Shown: in pieces, positions 21,122-31,782 of the stretch
Layout: each line of letters begins with the position of its first letter
Position numbering within the stretch: position 1 is the stretch's first letter
Origin: Chaetomidium leptoderma
Lineage: Eukaryota > Ascomycota > Sordariomycetes > Sordariales > Chaetomiaceae
Assembly (NCBI GenBank): GCA_033296705.1
Contig: MU856874.1
Span: 97,515 to 161,514, forward strand
Length of the DNA stretch: 64,000 nt
Reading direction: 5' to 3'
The notes under the pieces: model-generated
The model's database searches: none
What the model saw: only the letters and a program-made list of their open reading frames with translations
What the model was told of the DNA's origin: nothing
Program-made: the position numbers and the translations under genes

Positions 21122-21370
21122 CAAAGGTGTGATTTATTATCTCTTGTGAGTTGCGCCAAGAATGAAGTGTCAGTGATTCCGTCGAGGCACGACGAGTCAA
21201 CGACTTGTAAGCGACGGGGCGTTGAAGTGTATCCCGATGTCTGCAGAAAGTGCAGAAAGTGCAGGAATCTGGAAGCTCGAAGGACAGGAACCGGATTCCT
21301 CCAATCACTGGGAGCTGTCCAAATGCAGTTGCAGTCGGCGATTCGGCAGGCACGTTGTTGGCATTCAGCC

Positions 21371-21430
21371 GCCATTCCTGCCTGTCACTGCCTGTCACTG
21401 CCTGTCACTGCCTGTCCCTGCCCGTCCCTG
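21371..21430 (+). repeat. Tandem 10-bp repeat (CCTGTCACTG type)
   Basis: Three exact copies of CCTGTCACTG are followed by CCTGTCCCTG and CCCGTCCCTG, with a partial copy in front. A simple minisatellite in intergenic DNA. Confidence 0.9.
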
Positions 21431-22092
21431 CCCCGTGCCTCCAGGCAACGTTGTCCACAGGTCAGGTCTGTGATCTGAATCAGGAAAGCGTCGAAAGCCC
21501 GGCCCGATGCACCGCTTCCAGTCCATTCCGGTTTCACTTCATTTTTTTTTTGTTCTCCTCCCTTTTGTTCAAAGGCTGCAAGGTGCAAGCTGCATCTCAA
21601 AAATATGAATTTGTAGCACTGGAACCGTCACGATGAACTCGCGCCGTGGAAATGCTACTCCCAGGTTCCCAGATTCCTACGCCAACCATCGCCACACTTT
21701 TCCACTCTAGATGCCATTTTCATGTCGAAGGCGCGAACGGCACTCCCCAGCCCCGGCCCCCTGACCTCCGATATTCAGGTGATGACCGTGGTACCGAGGC
21801 ACAACCGCATGCCGTGCTCGGTGTCACCCACACCGTCCGAGAGTCGACGCATCGATTCGTCGAAAGGTAGGGGAGATGCGGGGAAACGGGTGTCTGCAGT
21901 GGACAGAATGAAGTTCTATAAAGTATCGTCTATGAGCCCTCCTCGCAACACTTCCTAGCACTAGATATCCGCGGGGATTGGGTGTGCTAAGAAGGTACCT
22001 ATCTATGTATGTGAAGCTGCCAAACCAGCCTTCCTCCAGCGCCGCGCTCCATGAAACCAAACAAAGCATGCCCCGATTCTAAATTTCCGACG

Positions 22093-22122
22093 AGGGGGAG
22101 GGGGAGGGGGGGGGGCGGGGGG
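22093..22122 (+). repeat. G-rich tract with quadruplex potential
   Basis: Runs of five or more G separated by single A or C residues. Such sequence can form G-quadruplexes. It lies just downstream of the mini-gene stop codon on the opposite strand. Confidence 0.7.
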
Positions 22123-22173
22123 TATCGCTATCGACAAGAGGACACAAAAGCCGCTCAGTGCGCCGGATGCGCC

Positions 22174-22428
22174 TCAAGAAGCATCATCGGCTGTCTCGAG
22201 TCGGGACTCGTCGACTGTCTGTAATGCCGTCGACGTGAAGGGCAGGTACTGGCCGTCGGGTTGGGGGTTCGACACCAGGATGGTGACCAAGTTGCTGTTC
22301 ACTGCGACAACCTTGTAGACCACGGTGGATCCGCGGAGGCGGACCGCGTCGCCAGACAGGAACTGCGAGACGCTTTCGCCTCAGTATCTGGCAGCACAGC
22401 TTCGGATGCGAAAAAGACCTACGCCCAT
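22174..22428 (-). CDS. Candidate 64-residue mini-protein (spliced), unknown function
   Basis: Two exons, 22428-22423 (ATG GGC) and 22362-22174, with a 60-bp intron GTAGGT...CTCGCAG. The result is a 64-residue protein starting MGFLSGDAVRLRGSTVVYKV. The alternation of Gly-Asp turns and valine-rich strands (VVYKVVAVNSNLVTILVSN) suggests a small SH3-like beta barrel, with an acidic tail. No family can be named. Support comes from a clean 63-codon frame, sensible splice signals and a protein-like hydrophobic pattern. A longer N-terminus from an upstream exon is possible. The gene stands alone in a gene-poor region. Confidence 0.45.
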
Positions 22429-25263
22429 GGTTGAAGCGCGACGGGAGACCAAAGAACAAGAGGGAGGCGTGCGGGTTTCCCTAGTAGGCTGCCACTGGTC
22501 AGTCATGCCGTATCGGGGGAGAGTGGCCCGGGGTGTTCCCAAACACTTTACCTGTCTCAAAATGTCTCGACCCAGGAAGCTGGCTCACTTGTGTCTCGCT
22601 TGAACACTTTTCCTTGCGTGGGTGTGGTGGTTCAAGTTGGTCCGTTGCCGAGGGAGATGGGCACAAATACTTTGCGAGCTATTTAACTTGGGAAAAGGAA
22701 CAGCGGCGATCCTCCTCGACGGGGTGCCACCTCACTCATCATATCTTCATGGCAGGTGCCTAACCCTCGAGCCCTTGTGGAACCCAGAGGCCATGTGCCC
22801 GCCGTTGGACGTGTGGCAGTTGCTATCGGTTCCCGGATGTCCCTCTTGGGTCGTCATGCCCCTCGGCCGCTAACCTGCACGGGGTGCATAAGGGCGGCCA
22901 CCAGCAGCCACGCTCGACCCCACACGCCACCGTGCTGCGGATCGAAGTTGGAACCACCAGCTCGGTTGCGGTGGCGTGACCGCACTGGCTTGCTAGCCGT
23001 GGAGCAGACGTCAAGGGTGGGCTGGGAAAGTGGCTGCATGCATGCCCTGCATGGCGAACCCCTATTGACGGGTCGCCGGACCTGTCGTCATCGCCCGCTC
23101 GCTTATTAGGTATTAGGGGGCTAGCCACACTCACCAGGGAACCACTGCTAATACATACAGCTGCCTATCAGCTGGGAGCTCATCAGCTGGTGCGGCTTCT
23201 GTTGTTCGTTCGGGCTCCTTTCCGGCCGCTCTCTGCCAAGCTTTGGTCCATCGGGAAGAGAAATGGCTCAGGCTAAGCGGGCAGGACACACACACTGGGC
23301 CCGGAGCTCGGCATTAGCGGTTCCAGTGGGCCGTGAAGGATGTTCCTTGAAGTCCAACAGCCGCCAGCCCCTGGAACTTCCAACCCCTTTTCTCGGTCAA
23401 ACCTTTTAACGTTATCTCGATCAGACCTCCAAAAGTCCGTCCGCTCAGGTTCTTTACCACGGGAAGCTTACCTGTGAACGGTGCCATTTTCAAGCCCGCT
23501 GCCAGTGTTGGGGTAACACAGCGGCCGCCGAACACCTGCAGAATCTCGCATGGGGACCCAGAGACGCACACCAGTTCCTCAGACGGACTCTACCCACATG
23601 CGCCCCGTCAATCCCGTCTCTTTTGGCTGGCTTCCCACAACCAACCGGCCAAAAGGGGTCTCCAGACACCAAACCGCCCAAGGCCTGACATGCAAACCTC
23701 TCGCACCTGGCTCATCTAGCGTCTCAGCAGGTCGTGCCCCCGTGATGACGGCTGCTCGGGCTCCCTCGGCGCCGGCCTCGGAGTCACAGGCCTCAGCATC
23801 CGAGCTTTGGGCACCAACATGCCCTATCTTGTGTTCCCGCGCCATCGACCCGCGAACCACGGCAATTGGGTACGCCAACAAAGGAGCCCAACACCCTGAA
23901 GGATAGCGGAAACGGCACCTAGCGCTTACCGCCAGTCCAGGCGCCTTGGACATCACCAGTCACAGCTCTATTATCCGGCACGAGCCGAAACCGAGCGCCT
24001 CAGGAGGGTCGCGAGCCCAAAGTCTCCGCGAAGTCGACAAAAGGCCCCGTCTGAGCCGTCTCCTCCTCCAACGGCATTCCCCAAACGGGATAGACAGCAC
24101 CCGCTTATCTGGCCACGTCGTCTTGGATCCCCAAAAGTCACCGCGTGCCTCAACTTGGCGTGCTAATCGCGTCAAATGCTGGAAACTGGTCGACTCTTCT
24201 CCCCTGAAAACACACGCTAGTGCCAACTCCCACTCGCCCAAGAGTACTCTTCGATTGGTTGGGAGCCTCTCGGCTCAGGGATGGGGCCGCCCCTTATCTC
24301 ATTAACCTCTGCCGCAGCAACCGCAGCACCAACCTCACTCCCCTCCGGCATCTCCTCATGACGCGATTTTGACCAACGCCCCGCCGTCCATTTGTCCCTC
24401 CCGCAGTCCCGCTCGTCTCCAGCGCGTCGGCTTCGGCGTTGCCGTATTGGGAGCATTGCGTTGGGCCCCCACTCGTTTTGGGGTATTAACGTCAGTGGCC
24501 TCGGGGAATTTGTTGGGCTGAGACGGGCGGGCGCCGACCTTCCGAGGAGGATCCAACGCTGCTCGGTGGAGCTACCCCGAGGACCCCCCTTTGAGGTTTT
24601 GACACACCACAAGGGAAGCTTGACGATGGGGAGCTTGGCTCGCCCTTCACATGGCTCTTCCTTGTTCGCTGCGTGTGGGTAGGTGGGGTAATACTCCGCG
24701 GGCGGCGCCCCCCTCTCCCGAGTCCCCCCTTTTCTCCTCCCCCCGTTCCCCCCTGACCACCGCGTTTACTTCGGTCGGTTCATCAGTAGAGCACCCACAC
24801 CATCTTCACAGCGGACATACGTCATTCTGGCCTGTAAATGCTGGAGTTTGCAGGTTTCACATGTCGAAGACGAACTCTGCAGCCTTCCCAGAGTATTTAG
24901 AAACCTTGATGTTATTGCTAGGATCGGTTTAGTTAGCATCTCCACCCTAGACGACTTGCCCAAACTTCAACAACTTGAGGATCAAATGAGAATAAACACC
25001 GCTCATACCACAAACACCTAAAAATATAGTCTAGCGGGCTAACTTCTCACACCACCTTCCTGTACCTGGCTTAAGCCGCACAACGTCAGGAGAGAATACA
25101 GGGGAATGACCAAACGAGTTGAGTAATCACGAGTACCAATAATCTGAACCAAGTCCTAGTCGATTACAGTACCTCTCTAACCCAACAATGCCCAAAAATC
25201 CGAATTGTTGAGGTGTTGCAGTATATAGGGTGGCTGGAGCCTTTATTGGGAAAAGATGTTCTT
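22429..25263. other. Gene-poor intergenic region
   Basis: Short open frames occur on both strands but none shows motifs, hydrophobic pattern or splice structure typical of a gene. The portion from about 24,900 rightwards is richer in A and T than the rest. I see no complete transposon here. Confidence 0.45.
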
Positions 25264-25730
25264 TTACCTTTGTGACATGACGGCGGCTTGGCATTTCAAA
25301 GCAATCGCAGACCATTGCCCTTTGTCGCCTTCATCACCTAGACAAGAGTAAGTAGTGTTCGCTTTTTTGGGCGGTCAATCACAAGCCCAGGAATCGTCAT
25401 GACCACCATTATAGAACGTCGCTCCTCCACTCTGAACCAAGGACCCAGCTGTGATGGACATAGTAGACGGAAGTGTAGTTTTGAAGCGTCCATTCATCAG
25501 GCGGACACGGTAATCATTCACATAATTATCCCATAGCTTAATACCTCGGGGACTCTCAGGAAGCCTTGCCTAAGAGACTGAAGTCTGTACTTGTGAAAGA
25601 TGGTTGCAATCTTCTTGACAATGTGAACCGCAACCACGTTTCTGCTAGCTTCTCCACGATAGCGGCAAAATGTAGAAACACCTGCGTGCAGCAGAGTTAG
25701 CAAATGTACGAAACGAGGCAAAACAAGCAT
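25264..25730 (-). CDS. Cryptic spliced small secreted protein, possible frameshift
   Basis: The 3' part is convincing. Exon 25569-25383 (LWDNYVNDYRVRLMNGRF...) joins through a 45-bp intron (GTGATT...TCTAG) to exon 25337-25264, giving GGHDDSWACDEGDKGQW and a stop after AAVMSQR. The 5' part is less certain. ATG 25730 starts a signal-peptide-like stretch (MLVLPRFVHLLTLLHAG) that stays open, but it joins the next exon only through a weak intron (25619-25570, donor GTCAAG) or a one-base frameshift. With that intron the protein has 123 residues. The cysteine pair CDEG...LKC suggests one disulfide. I recognise no family. It could be a functional effector-like protein or a recently broken gene. Confidence 0.4.
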
Positions 25731-26701
25731 GAGCAACAATCCCGGCGTCAAGGGAACTTCACAGGTGTTCCCGACTCTTGACCCCTTCTCAGTTCACGCG
25801 AGTCCTTGAGGCCCGGCCCTGATTTTCACTATCCCATCTCGGCCACATGTTCATCCCGGCCTAGAGGGCAAGAGCGTTGTTTGTTTACCTCTACGCTCAG
25901 TTCACGTTGGAGGTTTTCTTCTGCCTTGCGCCACCTTTGGCTTCTTCTCCGCCAACTCTCCGACCCGTTTGTCTTCCTACCCGCAACAACCAACGCCCGC
26001 CTTTCTTTCTTCTCGGCAACTCTGAGCTGGAAGTACCTCTCTTGCACTATCTTTTTTTCCGCCTCGAGACCTTGACGAGTATCTTCCTCGTCGATCTGCC
26101 TTTGCCCTTTGGCCAGGACGGTCAGGAATCAGAGGATTTCGGGAAACTCGCGGCCGTTGGAGTCAGCCAATTTTCAGCTCCGTTGCCAGGTAAGCAGCAC
26201 TGTTCCCGCGTACATCCGTCCAACGAGTTTCAGTACCGACCTTCATCACTGGAATCACCACGTCAACCTTGCACTTTGCTCCCCTCCTTCTCCCACGAAC
26301 TTCATCTTAACACCGGGGTCCACACCTTATCTCATACTTCGGTATGCGCCCGACGCGTCTCGGGGGCCTGCACTTGTTCTTACTCTTTCCGAGTTAGCAC
26401 CGCTGCTCCCACATCCTCACCAGCCCGACGCGTCTTGGAGTACTGAAAACATTTCTTTAATTAGCGCGTCAGGCACCAAGCTCTTCCGCAGTCTCAGACT
26501 CTAGATTCTGTTTTCGCCACGAGGTAAGGCCACCACCCCGACATTTCCGTCCTCACCTCCACCGCGACTCCGACCCGTCACGATGCACCCAATTCTTTCT
26601 ACTCCCCACCGCCCGATACTAATGGAACTATTCTCAACCCTAGTAGTCATCCTTCATCTCACGCGAGTCACTACTTCCTCCAAACCCTACCTCAACACAA
26701 A
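25731..26701. promoter_or_regulatory. Upstream region of the tandem-Zn2Cys6 gene
   Basis: The stretch 25,900-26,650 is pyrimidine-rich and CA-rich like a long fungal 5' leader, with possible leader introns (for example CCAGGTAAGC near 26187). Open frames here lack protein-like features. Confidence 0.45.
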
Positions 26702-27178
26702 ATGGCCCCGACCAGAGACCGCGTCATGGGCACCACCCACACCAACCCGATCGACCTGACCGCTGCCGCCGCCGCGGGCACCGCCACCACGGCAGCGGAC
26801 AATGTCACCACCGCTGGTACCGCCACCATCGCAGCGGACGAGGCCACCACCACCGCCACATCGAACAAAGTCACCGCCGCCGCATCGTTGAACAAAGTCA
26901 CCACAGGCCGAGTCACCAAAAAGTCCAGCCCCAACAACAACACCAACAACAAAAAGAAAAAGGCCCCCGGCGGCGGTGCAACCCTCAGCACAGCCAAACT
27001 CGGCAAAGCCTCCGGCCCGGCCTGCGCGCCCTGCAAGAAAGCCAAGGCCCGCTGCGACCGCATCCTGGCTTGTGAGCGGTGCATCAAGGCCGGGGTGGAT
27101 TGTGTGGGCGGGTTTACTGCTTTTAGTGGTGGTGGTGGTGTCGGCGGCGGTGCCGGCGCTGGGGATGAGAATGAGGGG

Positions 27179-27221
<43 letters not shown>

Positions 27222-27331
27222 AGGGGGCGGGCAAGGCTTGTGATCGGTGCAAGAGGCAGAAGGCGGCTTGTGTGAGACGGGAGAGCTGCGTTAGGTGTGA
27301 TAAGAAGGGGGGGGTTTGTAGTATGGTTTGA
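26702..27331 (+). CDS. Small protein with two complete Zn2Cys6 clusters
   Basis: Single exon, 209 residues. Residues 1 to about 95 are Ala/Thr/Asn-rich and then Lys-rich. The first cluster, beginning ACAPCKKAKARC, has spacing C-x2-C-x6-C-x5-C-x2-C-x6-C. A Gly-rich linker with a seven-fold Gly-Met repeat (27,178-27,220) follows, and then a second cluster beginning ACDRCKRQKAAC with identical spacing ends the protein. Each cluster should bind two zinc ions and resembles the DNA-binding head of fungal Gal4-type regulators. There is no coiled-coil dimerisation region and no fungal_trans domain. It could be a compact DNA-binding regulator in which the two clusters replace a homodimer. Its targets are unknown. 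Confidence 0.8.
27178..27222 (+). repeat. GGGCAT hexanucleotide microsatellite coding Gly-Met
   Basis: Six to seven near-perfect GGGCAT units form the linker between the two zinc clusters. Copy-number change would lengthen or shorten the linker in two-residue steps without a frameshift. Confidence 0.85.
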
Positions 27332-27981
27332 TGGAAGGGGATGCCTACGGGGGTGGGATGGGTTGGGGGAGGGGTGACTGGGATGGGATGGGATGGGATG
27401 GGGAAGGGGGAGGGTTATTGCTTTCTGCTTTCTTCTGATTTCGTCACGGCGAGGCAACCTTGGGTTCTTTCTCTAGGCTTTTTCAGATCATGGTAGCGTC
27501 CGGGAACACCGAATCAACACTTGCCCTCATCGTGACTTGGCCCTCTATGATCGCCGCGGTGGCCAGGACGCGATCCGTCTTGATCTGATCTGACATTGCT
27601 AACTTTCACAGACTCGCGTGGAAATCATCAACGCTGGCCAACCCCATGTCGTGTGTGGCCTTGGCCGCGGGATACACAGCCCTAGGGAGTGACTGGTGCC
27701 ATCCAGATAGTTTGGATACACGGACAATGAATAACGGTCTTGGGACGATTTCTGTTTAGTATATACACAAATGATAAACACCCTTTCCCCGCTACATGTA
27801 TCATATAGCTGAGTATCGTGCCCCGTACGCCCAATTCAACAACCCATATGTAAGGAGGCAAACCCCCTCGTCTCTGTTTACAAGCAGACATGCAAAACTC
27901 CCAGACATGCAAAACCACCCCCCCCTGAGCCAACACCATCTAATAGCAACGCAACACTATTACCCCCCCTCCCCCCAACCC
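27332..27981. other. Intergenic, between convergent genes
   Basis: Holds two 3' UTRs. A G-rich pentanucleotide repeat (GGGAT units, about 27,373-27,400) occurs within a longer purine-rich stretch ending near 27,416. Nothing else was recognised. Confidence 0.5.
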
Positions 27982-28957
27982 TCACGAAAGTTCATGCCGC
28001 CTCTGATTCCAACCCGGCGCCTCCACCGCCTGGGGCGTGGCGTTGAGCTCGGTCGGCGGCGGCGGCCCGGAGTAGTAGGATTTATCCGTCTGCTGCTGCT
28101 GCTGCTGGTGGTGGTGCTGCTCATCCATCAGACCCTGTACGGCCGCCTCCCGCCACATCCTGGCCCGGCGCATCCCGCAGTACCAGCCCACAGCCACGAG
28201 GAGGACCACAGCCAACGTGGCGCCGATGCCCACTCCGACGGCGGCGCCTGTGGACAGGCCCCCGGATGATTGGTCGTTTGCTGCTGCTGGGGGGGTTGAT
28301 TCGGTTGCGGAATCGGCTGTTGATGAGGAGGATGGTAGTGGGGTGGTGGTTGTTGATGATGAGGTCGTCGAGGGCGAGGTGGAAGACGAGGAGGTCGTCG
28401 TCGTCGTCGTCATCGTCGTGGCGCTGCTTGTGGCTGAGGACGACTTGGGCTCTTCCTTGGCGATGAAGAACATGTCGGTCGTCGAGTCGGTCACCTGGGC
28501 GCCTTGAGCCCAGATCGCGAGGGCGAACACGGACGACTCGGAGAGATCCTTGGCCGTCCCCACGATCCACCTGAACTTTGACACTTCTACCTGGTCGTCT
28601 AGAAGTGGGGTGTGAGATTTAGCAGTTGGCCTTGCATGCCTTTTTTGGAGGGGGGTTGGTCGTACGAGTAATGAACTCAAAGTTCGCAGGAACCGAAGGG
28701 AATTTCCCATCAAAGGTCGCGGCCTGGGTCGCGTTGAGTTGGTAGAGTACCACTGACAACTTCTTGCCCTCTTCTACGGATGTCCACTCGAGCTCGACTG
28801 GCGTCCCCAACACGCGCACCACGGGCTTCTCGGTGAGTTCGGTGATACTCAGGCCGGTGTATTGGGGCGGGTGATGGAACTCCATCACGGCGAGGGCCGT
28901 CCTCGGGGCAGACCCGAGGGTCGCAAGGGCCGCGAGGGCCGCGACGAACAGGCGCAT
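27982..28957 (-). CDS. Ser/Thr-rich single-pass membrane glycoprotein with Kre9/Knh1-like N-terminal domain
   Basis: Two exons, 28957-28666 and 28598-27982 (67-bp intron, TCTAG acceptor), giving 302 residues. Order of parts: signal peptide (MRLFVAALAALATLGSAPRT), an Ig-like beta domain typical of Kre9/Knh1-family fungal wall proteins (PPQYTGLSITELTEKP...PVELEWTSVEEGKKLSVVLY), a Ser/Thr-rich, probably O-mannosylated stalk, one transmembrane helix (GVGIGATLAVVLLVAVGWYC), a basic stop-transfer segment and a cytosolic tail with a Gln run. The layout resembles wall-stress sensors or cell-surface glycoproteins, but no signalling motif is seen in the tail. Family assignment comes from pattern only. 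Confidence 0.78.
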
Positions 28958-29418
28958 CTTGAACTGCCTCGTTTGGGCCGTGACGCGGTGGTTTGGCGGA
29001 GGGCGGTTGGCAGTTGTCGCGGAACAGGTGAGCTTTCGTCGGGGAGGGAGGGCTTGAAGTTTTGATTCTTGAATTCCCCCTGCTGGGCGTTGGCAGTGGG
29101 CAAAGGTTGCATCTAGCCGCCCTGTGCCGCCGGGCAGCGTCCAAGATGAGACGACGAACCAACCAGGAGAAGAAGCGAGGTAGGGACCTGCAGGACATCA
29201 CTACCCGGGGCTGGATTGGGTTTAGGGCCATGGATGATGATGGGGGCCAAAGCAAAGGGGCAGGGGATGACAGTGACATTTGGAACCGAGGTCCCTGCAA
29301 AAAGATGTGTTGGTTCAACAATACCGAACTTCCAGGATAACGACTTCGCAAACAGCCCAATCCAGATCCAGTCACGTATCTACAAAACCACCCCCCCCCC
29401 CCCCCCCAGAAAAAACAA
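28958..29418. other. Intergenic, upstream of the glycoprotein gene
   Basis: Contains an uninterrupted C run of about 18 bases at 29,390-29,407 next to the beta-glucosidase stop codon. No gene was recognised. Confidence 0.5.
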
Positions 29419-31782
29419 TCAAACCTCAATACTCCCCGTCAACCTCACATCCCTCGAACTCGCCCCCACACTCACGCCAAACCTGCCCGCGGGCACCACC
29501 CACTGCTGGCGGGCACTGTCCCAATAACTGAGATCCCGCCGGCGCAGGTTGAAGGTGGCGGTGCCGCGGGCGCCGGCCGCCAGCTTGAGCTTGGCGAAGC
29601 CGCGCAGCTGCTTGGGCGGGGTCGCTGACGGCGCCGACGACGACGGCAGCGTCAGGTACAGCTGGGCCACCTCGGCGCCCGCCACGCTGCCGCTGTTGGT
29701 GATGACGGCCGTGACCGTGGCCACGTCCTCCCACAGATCGGCCGCGCCGCCGGGGATGGTGGCGCCCGTGGCTGGGCCGGACGTTGCGGTGCTGGTGATG
29801 GTGATGGCGGCGTAGGTGAAGTTGGTGTAGGCTGTTTTTTTGGTTAGCGAAAGGGGGTGGGATGGGAGGGTGGTTAGATGGGAGGGTGGTTTGATGGGTG
29901 GGTGGTTGGTTATTAAGAAGAGGAAGGGCGTGGAAGGGAGTGAAAGACGGAGAAAGAGGGGGAGAGAGAAAGACGAAGAGAACATACACAACCCAAAGCC
30001 AAACTCGTAGCGCGGCTCGATATTGGCCTTGTCAAAGTGGCGGTAGTCGACAAACAGCCCCTCGCTAAAGTTGTCATCGCCGCGAACCACAGCCGTGCCG
30101 TAGTCCTCGGCGCGCTTGGCGATGGTGTAGACCAGCTTGCCCGACGGCGACGTCAGGCCGTACAGGATGTCGACCAGCGCGTTGCCGTTCTCCTGGCTCG
30201 GCAGGCCGGCCCACACCACGGCGCGCACGCCCGGCGTGGCGAGGATGGTCTCGAGGATGACGGGCCCCACGCTGTGCACCACAACAATAGTATTCTTGTT
30301 GGCCGCCGCCACCGCCTGCACCAGCTGGTTGCCGTTGTGCCACGGCTCGAGGTTCTGCCGGTCGCCGACGTTGCCCTCGACCGTGATGTACCCTTCGCCC
30401 GAGTCGGCCGTGATGACCACGATGGCCGCGTCGGCGCCCGATACCACGTTGGCCACGCCGTTGGTGCTGTCGGAGCTCTGCAGGCTGAGCGTGGTGCCGT
30501 CGCTCTGGGCCCGCGTCTTGAGAGCGTCGTAGGGGGCCACGAAATAGGGGTAGTTGACCGACCCGGACCCCCAGCCCATGCCGAGCGCGCCCGTGTTGCA
30601 GCCCTTGTCGACGCAGGCGTTCATGCCCTGCGGGTTGACCACGGCGGCCGAGCCGACGAGGGCCATCTTGGCGGGCTTCTTGAGCGGGAGCATGCCGCCG
30701 TCGTTCTTGAGGAGCACGATGCCGTCCCGCGCCACGGCCCGCACGTTCTCCTTGTGGTTGCCCTGCACATTGGCCCTGATGTTGATGCCCGGGTAGCCCG
30801 AGTTCTGGCCGAGGAGGTACCACGACGCGAGGATGCGCTTGGCCATGTCGTCCAGGCGCGACTTGGGCACCTGGCCGCCGTTGACGGCGTTGTTGAGCTG
30901 CGGCCCCCACAGCACGTTTCTGCCGTTGTAGTCGCTGCCCGGCATGGTCATGTCCAGCCCGTTGATGGCCGCCGCGTTGGTCGAGTGCTGGGCGTTCCAG
31001 TCGGTGACCACGTACCCCTGGAACCCGAGCTCCTTCTTGAGCAGGCCGTTTTGGACATGGTCATTCTCGCACGCCCACGTGCCGTTGATCTTGTTGTAGC
31101 TGCACATGACGCTGGCCACGTTGGAGTGCACCGCGTCGGCAAACGGCCACAGGTACAGCTCGTGCATGGTGCGGTCGTCGACGTTGCTGCTCATGGTCTC
31201 GCGGTTCAGCTCCTGCTCGTTGACGATGTAGTGCTTGGCGCACGCCTGCACGCCCGCGCCCTGGATGCCCTCGACCGTCTCGGCCATGGCGATGCCGGCG
31301 AGGTAGGGGTCCGCCCCAAAGCCCTCCCAGTTGCGGCCGGCCTGGGGGATCTTGCCCAGCGCGCCGGCGACGGGCCCGAGCAGGACGTGGATGCCGCACC
31401 CCTTAGCTTCAGCACCCAGGTAAGCGCCGCGCTGCCGAATCAGCTCGGTGTCCCATGTCGATGCGGCTTGGACACCAGGTGTGAAGGCGGTTATGCCAGT
31501 CCCAAAACGGATGCCGAGGGGCCCGTCCTGGAGGCAGAGCTGCGGGTAGTTGATGGAGCCGATCGCAGGCGTGTTGCCCACGCAGGGCCCCTTGTCCCAA
31601 CCGACGCCTGTGACCATGTTGACCTTGTCCTGCTGCGACATCTTTGCCACGGCCGCCGCAGCCGACGCGTGAGCAGCAGCCCAGGCGGCAGACCCCGACG
31701 GTTCGGCGCGCGGGACCTTGCACGAGGGCTCGGCCCCGGCCAGCACCGCTGCCGCCAGCAGTGCGAAGGCGTGGAGAGTCAT
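29419..31782 (-). CDS. Secreted GH3 beta-glucosidase (Cel3A/BGL1-like)
   Basis: Two exons, 31782-29988 and 29831-29419, giving 735 residues. The 156-bp intron (GTATGT...GCTAAC...ACAG) restores FGFGLSYTNF, the conserved junction into the C-terminal domain. A signal peptide precedes the (alpha/beta)8 barrel with CLQDGPLGIRF and GRNWEGFGADPYL. YVVTDWNAQHS holds the nucleophile D261. The sandwich domain has SGEGYITVEGNVGDRQNL, with the region of the acid/base glutamate, followed by an FnIII-like domain. Length and motifs match Trichoderma Cel3A-type enzymes, which hydrolyse cellobiose extracellularly. The intron has a length divisible by three and no stop codon, so unspliced RNA would encode a 787-residue variant. 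A TATA box lies 91 bp upstream of the start. Confidence 0.95.
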   Translation of the reverse strand: MTLHAFALLAAAVLAGAEPSCKVPRAEPSGSAAWAAAHASAAAAVAKMSQQDKVNMVTGVGWDKGPCVGNTPAIGSINYPQLCLQDGPLGIRFGTGITAFTPGVQAASTWDTELIRQRGAYLGAEAKGCGIHVLLGPVAGALGKIPQAGRNWEGFGADPYLAGIAMAETVEGIQGAGVQACAKHYIVNEQELNRETMSSNVDDRTMHELYLWPFADAVHSNVASVMCSYNKINGTWACENDHVQNGLLKKELGFQGYVVTDWNAQHSTNAAAINGLDMTMPGSDYNGRNVLWGPQLNNAVNGGQVPKSRLDDMAKRILASWYLLGQNSGYPGINIRANVQGNHKENVRAVARDGIVLLKNDGGMLPLKKPAKMALVGSAAVVNPQGMNACVDKGCNTGALGMGWGSGSVNYPYFVAPYDALKTRAQSDGTTLSLQSSDSTNGVANVVSGADAAIVVITADSGEGYITVEGNVGDRQNLEPWHNGNQLVQAVAAANKNTIVVVHSVGPVILETILATPGVRAVVWAGLPSQENGNALVDILYGLTSPSGKLVYTIAKRAEDYGTAVVRGDDNFSEGLFVDYRHFDKANIEPRYEFGFGLCMFSSSFSLPLFLRLSLPSTPFLFLITNHPPIKPPSHLTTLPSHPLSLTKKTAYTNFTYAAITITSTATSGPATGATIPGGAADLWEDVATVTAVITNSGSVAGAEVAQLYLTLPSSSAPSATPPKQLRGFAKLKLAAGARGTATFNLRRRDLSYWDSARQQWVVPAGRFGVSVGASSRDVRLTGSIEV

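Larger units (their letters stand above)
20915..22173. other. Intergenic region upstream of the beta-xylosidase
   Basis: Contains candidate XlnR and CreA sites, a 10-bp tandem repeat and a G-rich tract (listed separately). No additional gene is supported. Confidence 0.5.

Noticed and set aside
22262..22275. GGTTCGACACC resembling a tRNA B box
   Set aside because: No matching A box or cloverleaf nearby, and it lies in the mini-gene exon.
25877..26446. 189-codon frame before the tandem Zn2Cys6 gene
   Set aside because: Lies in pyrimidine-rich leader-like DNA; composition follows the base bias.
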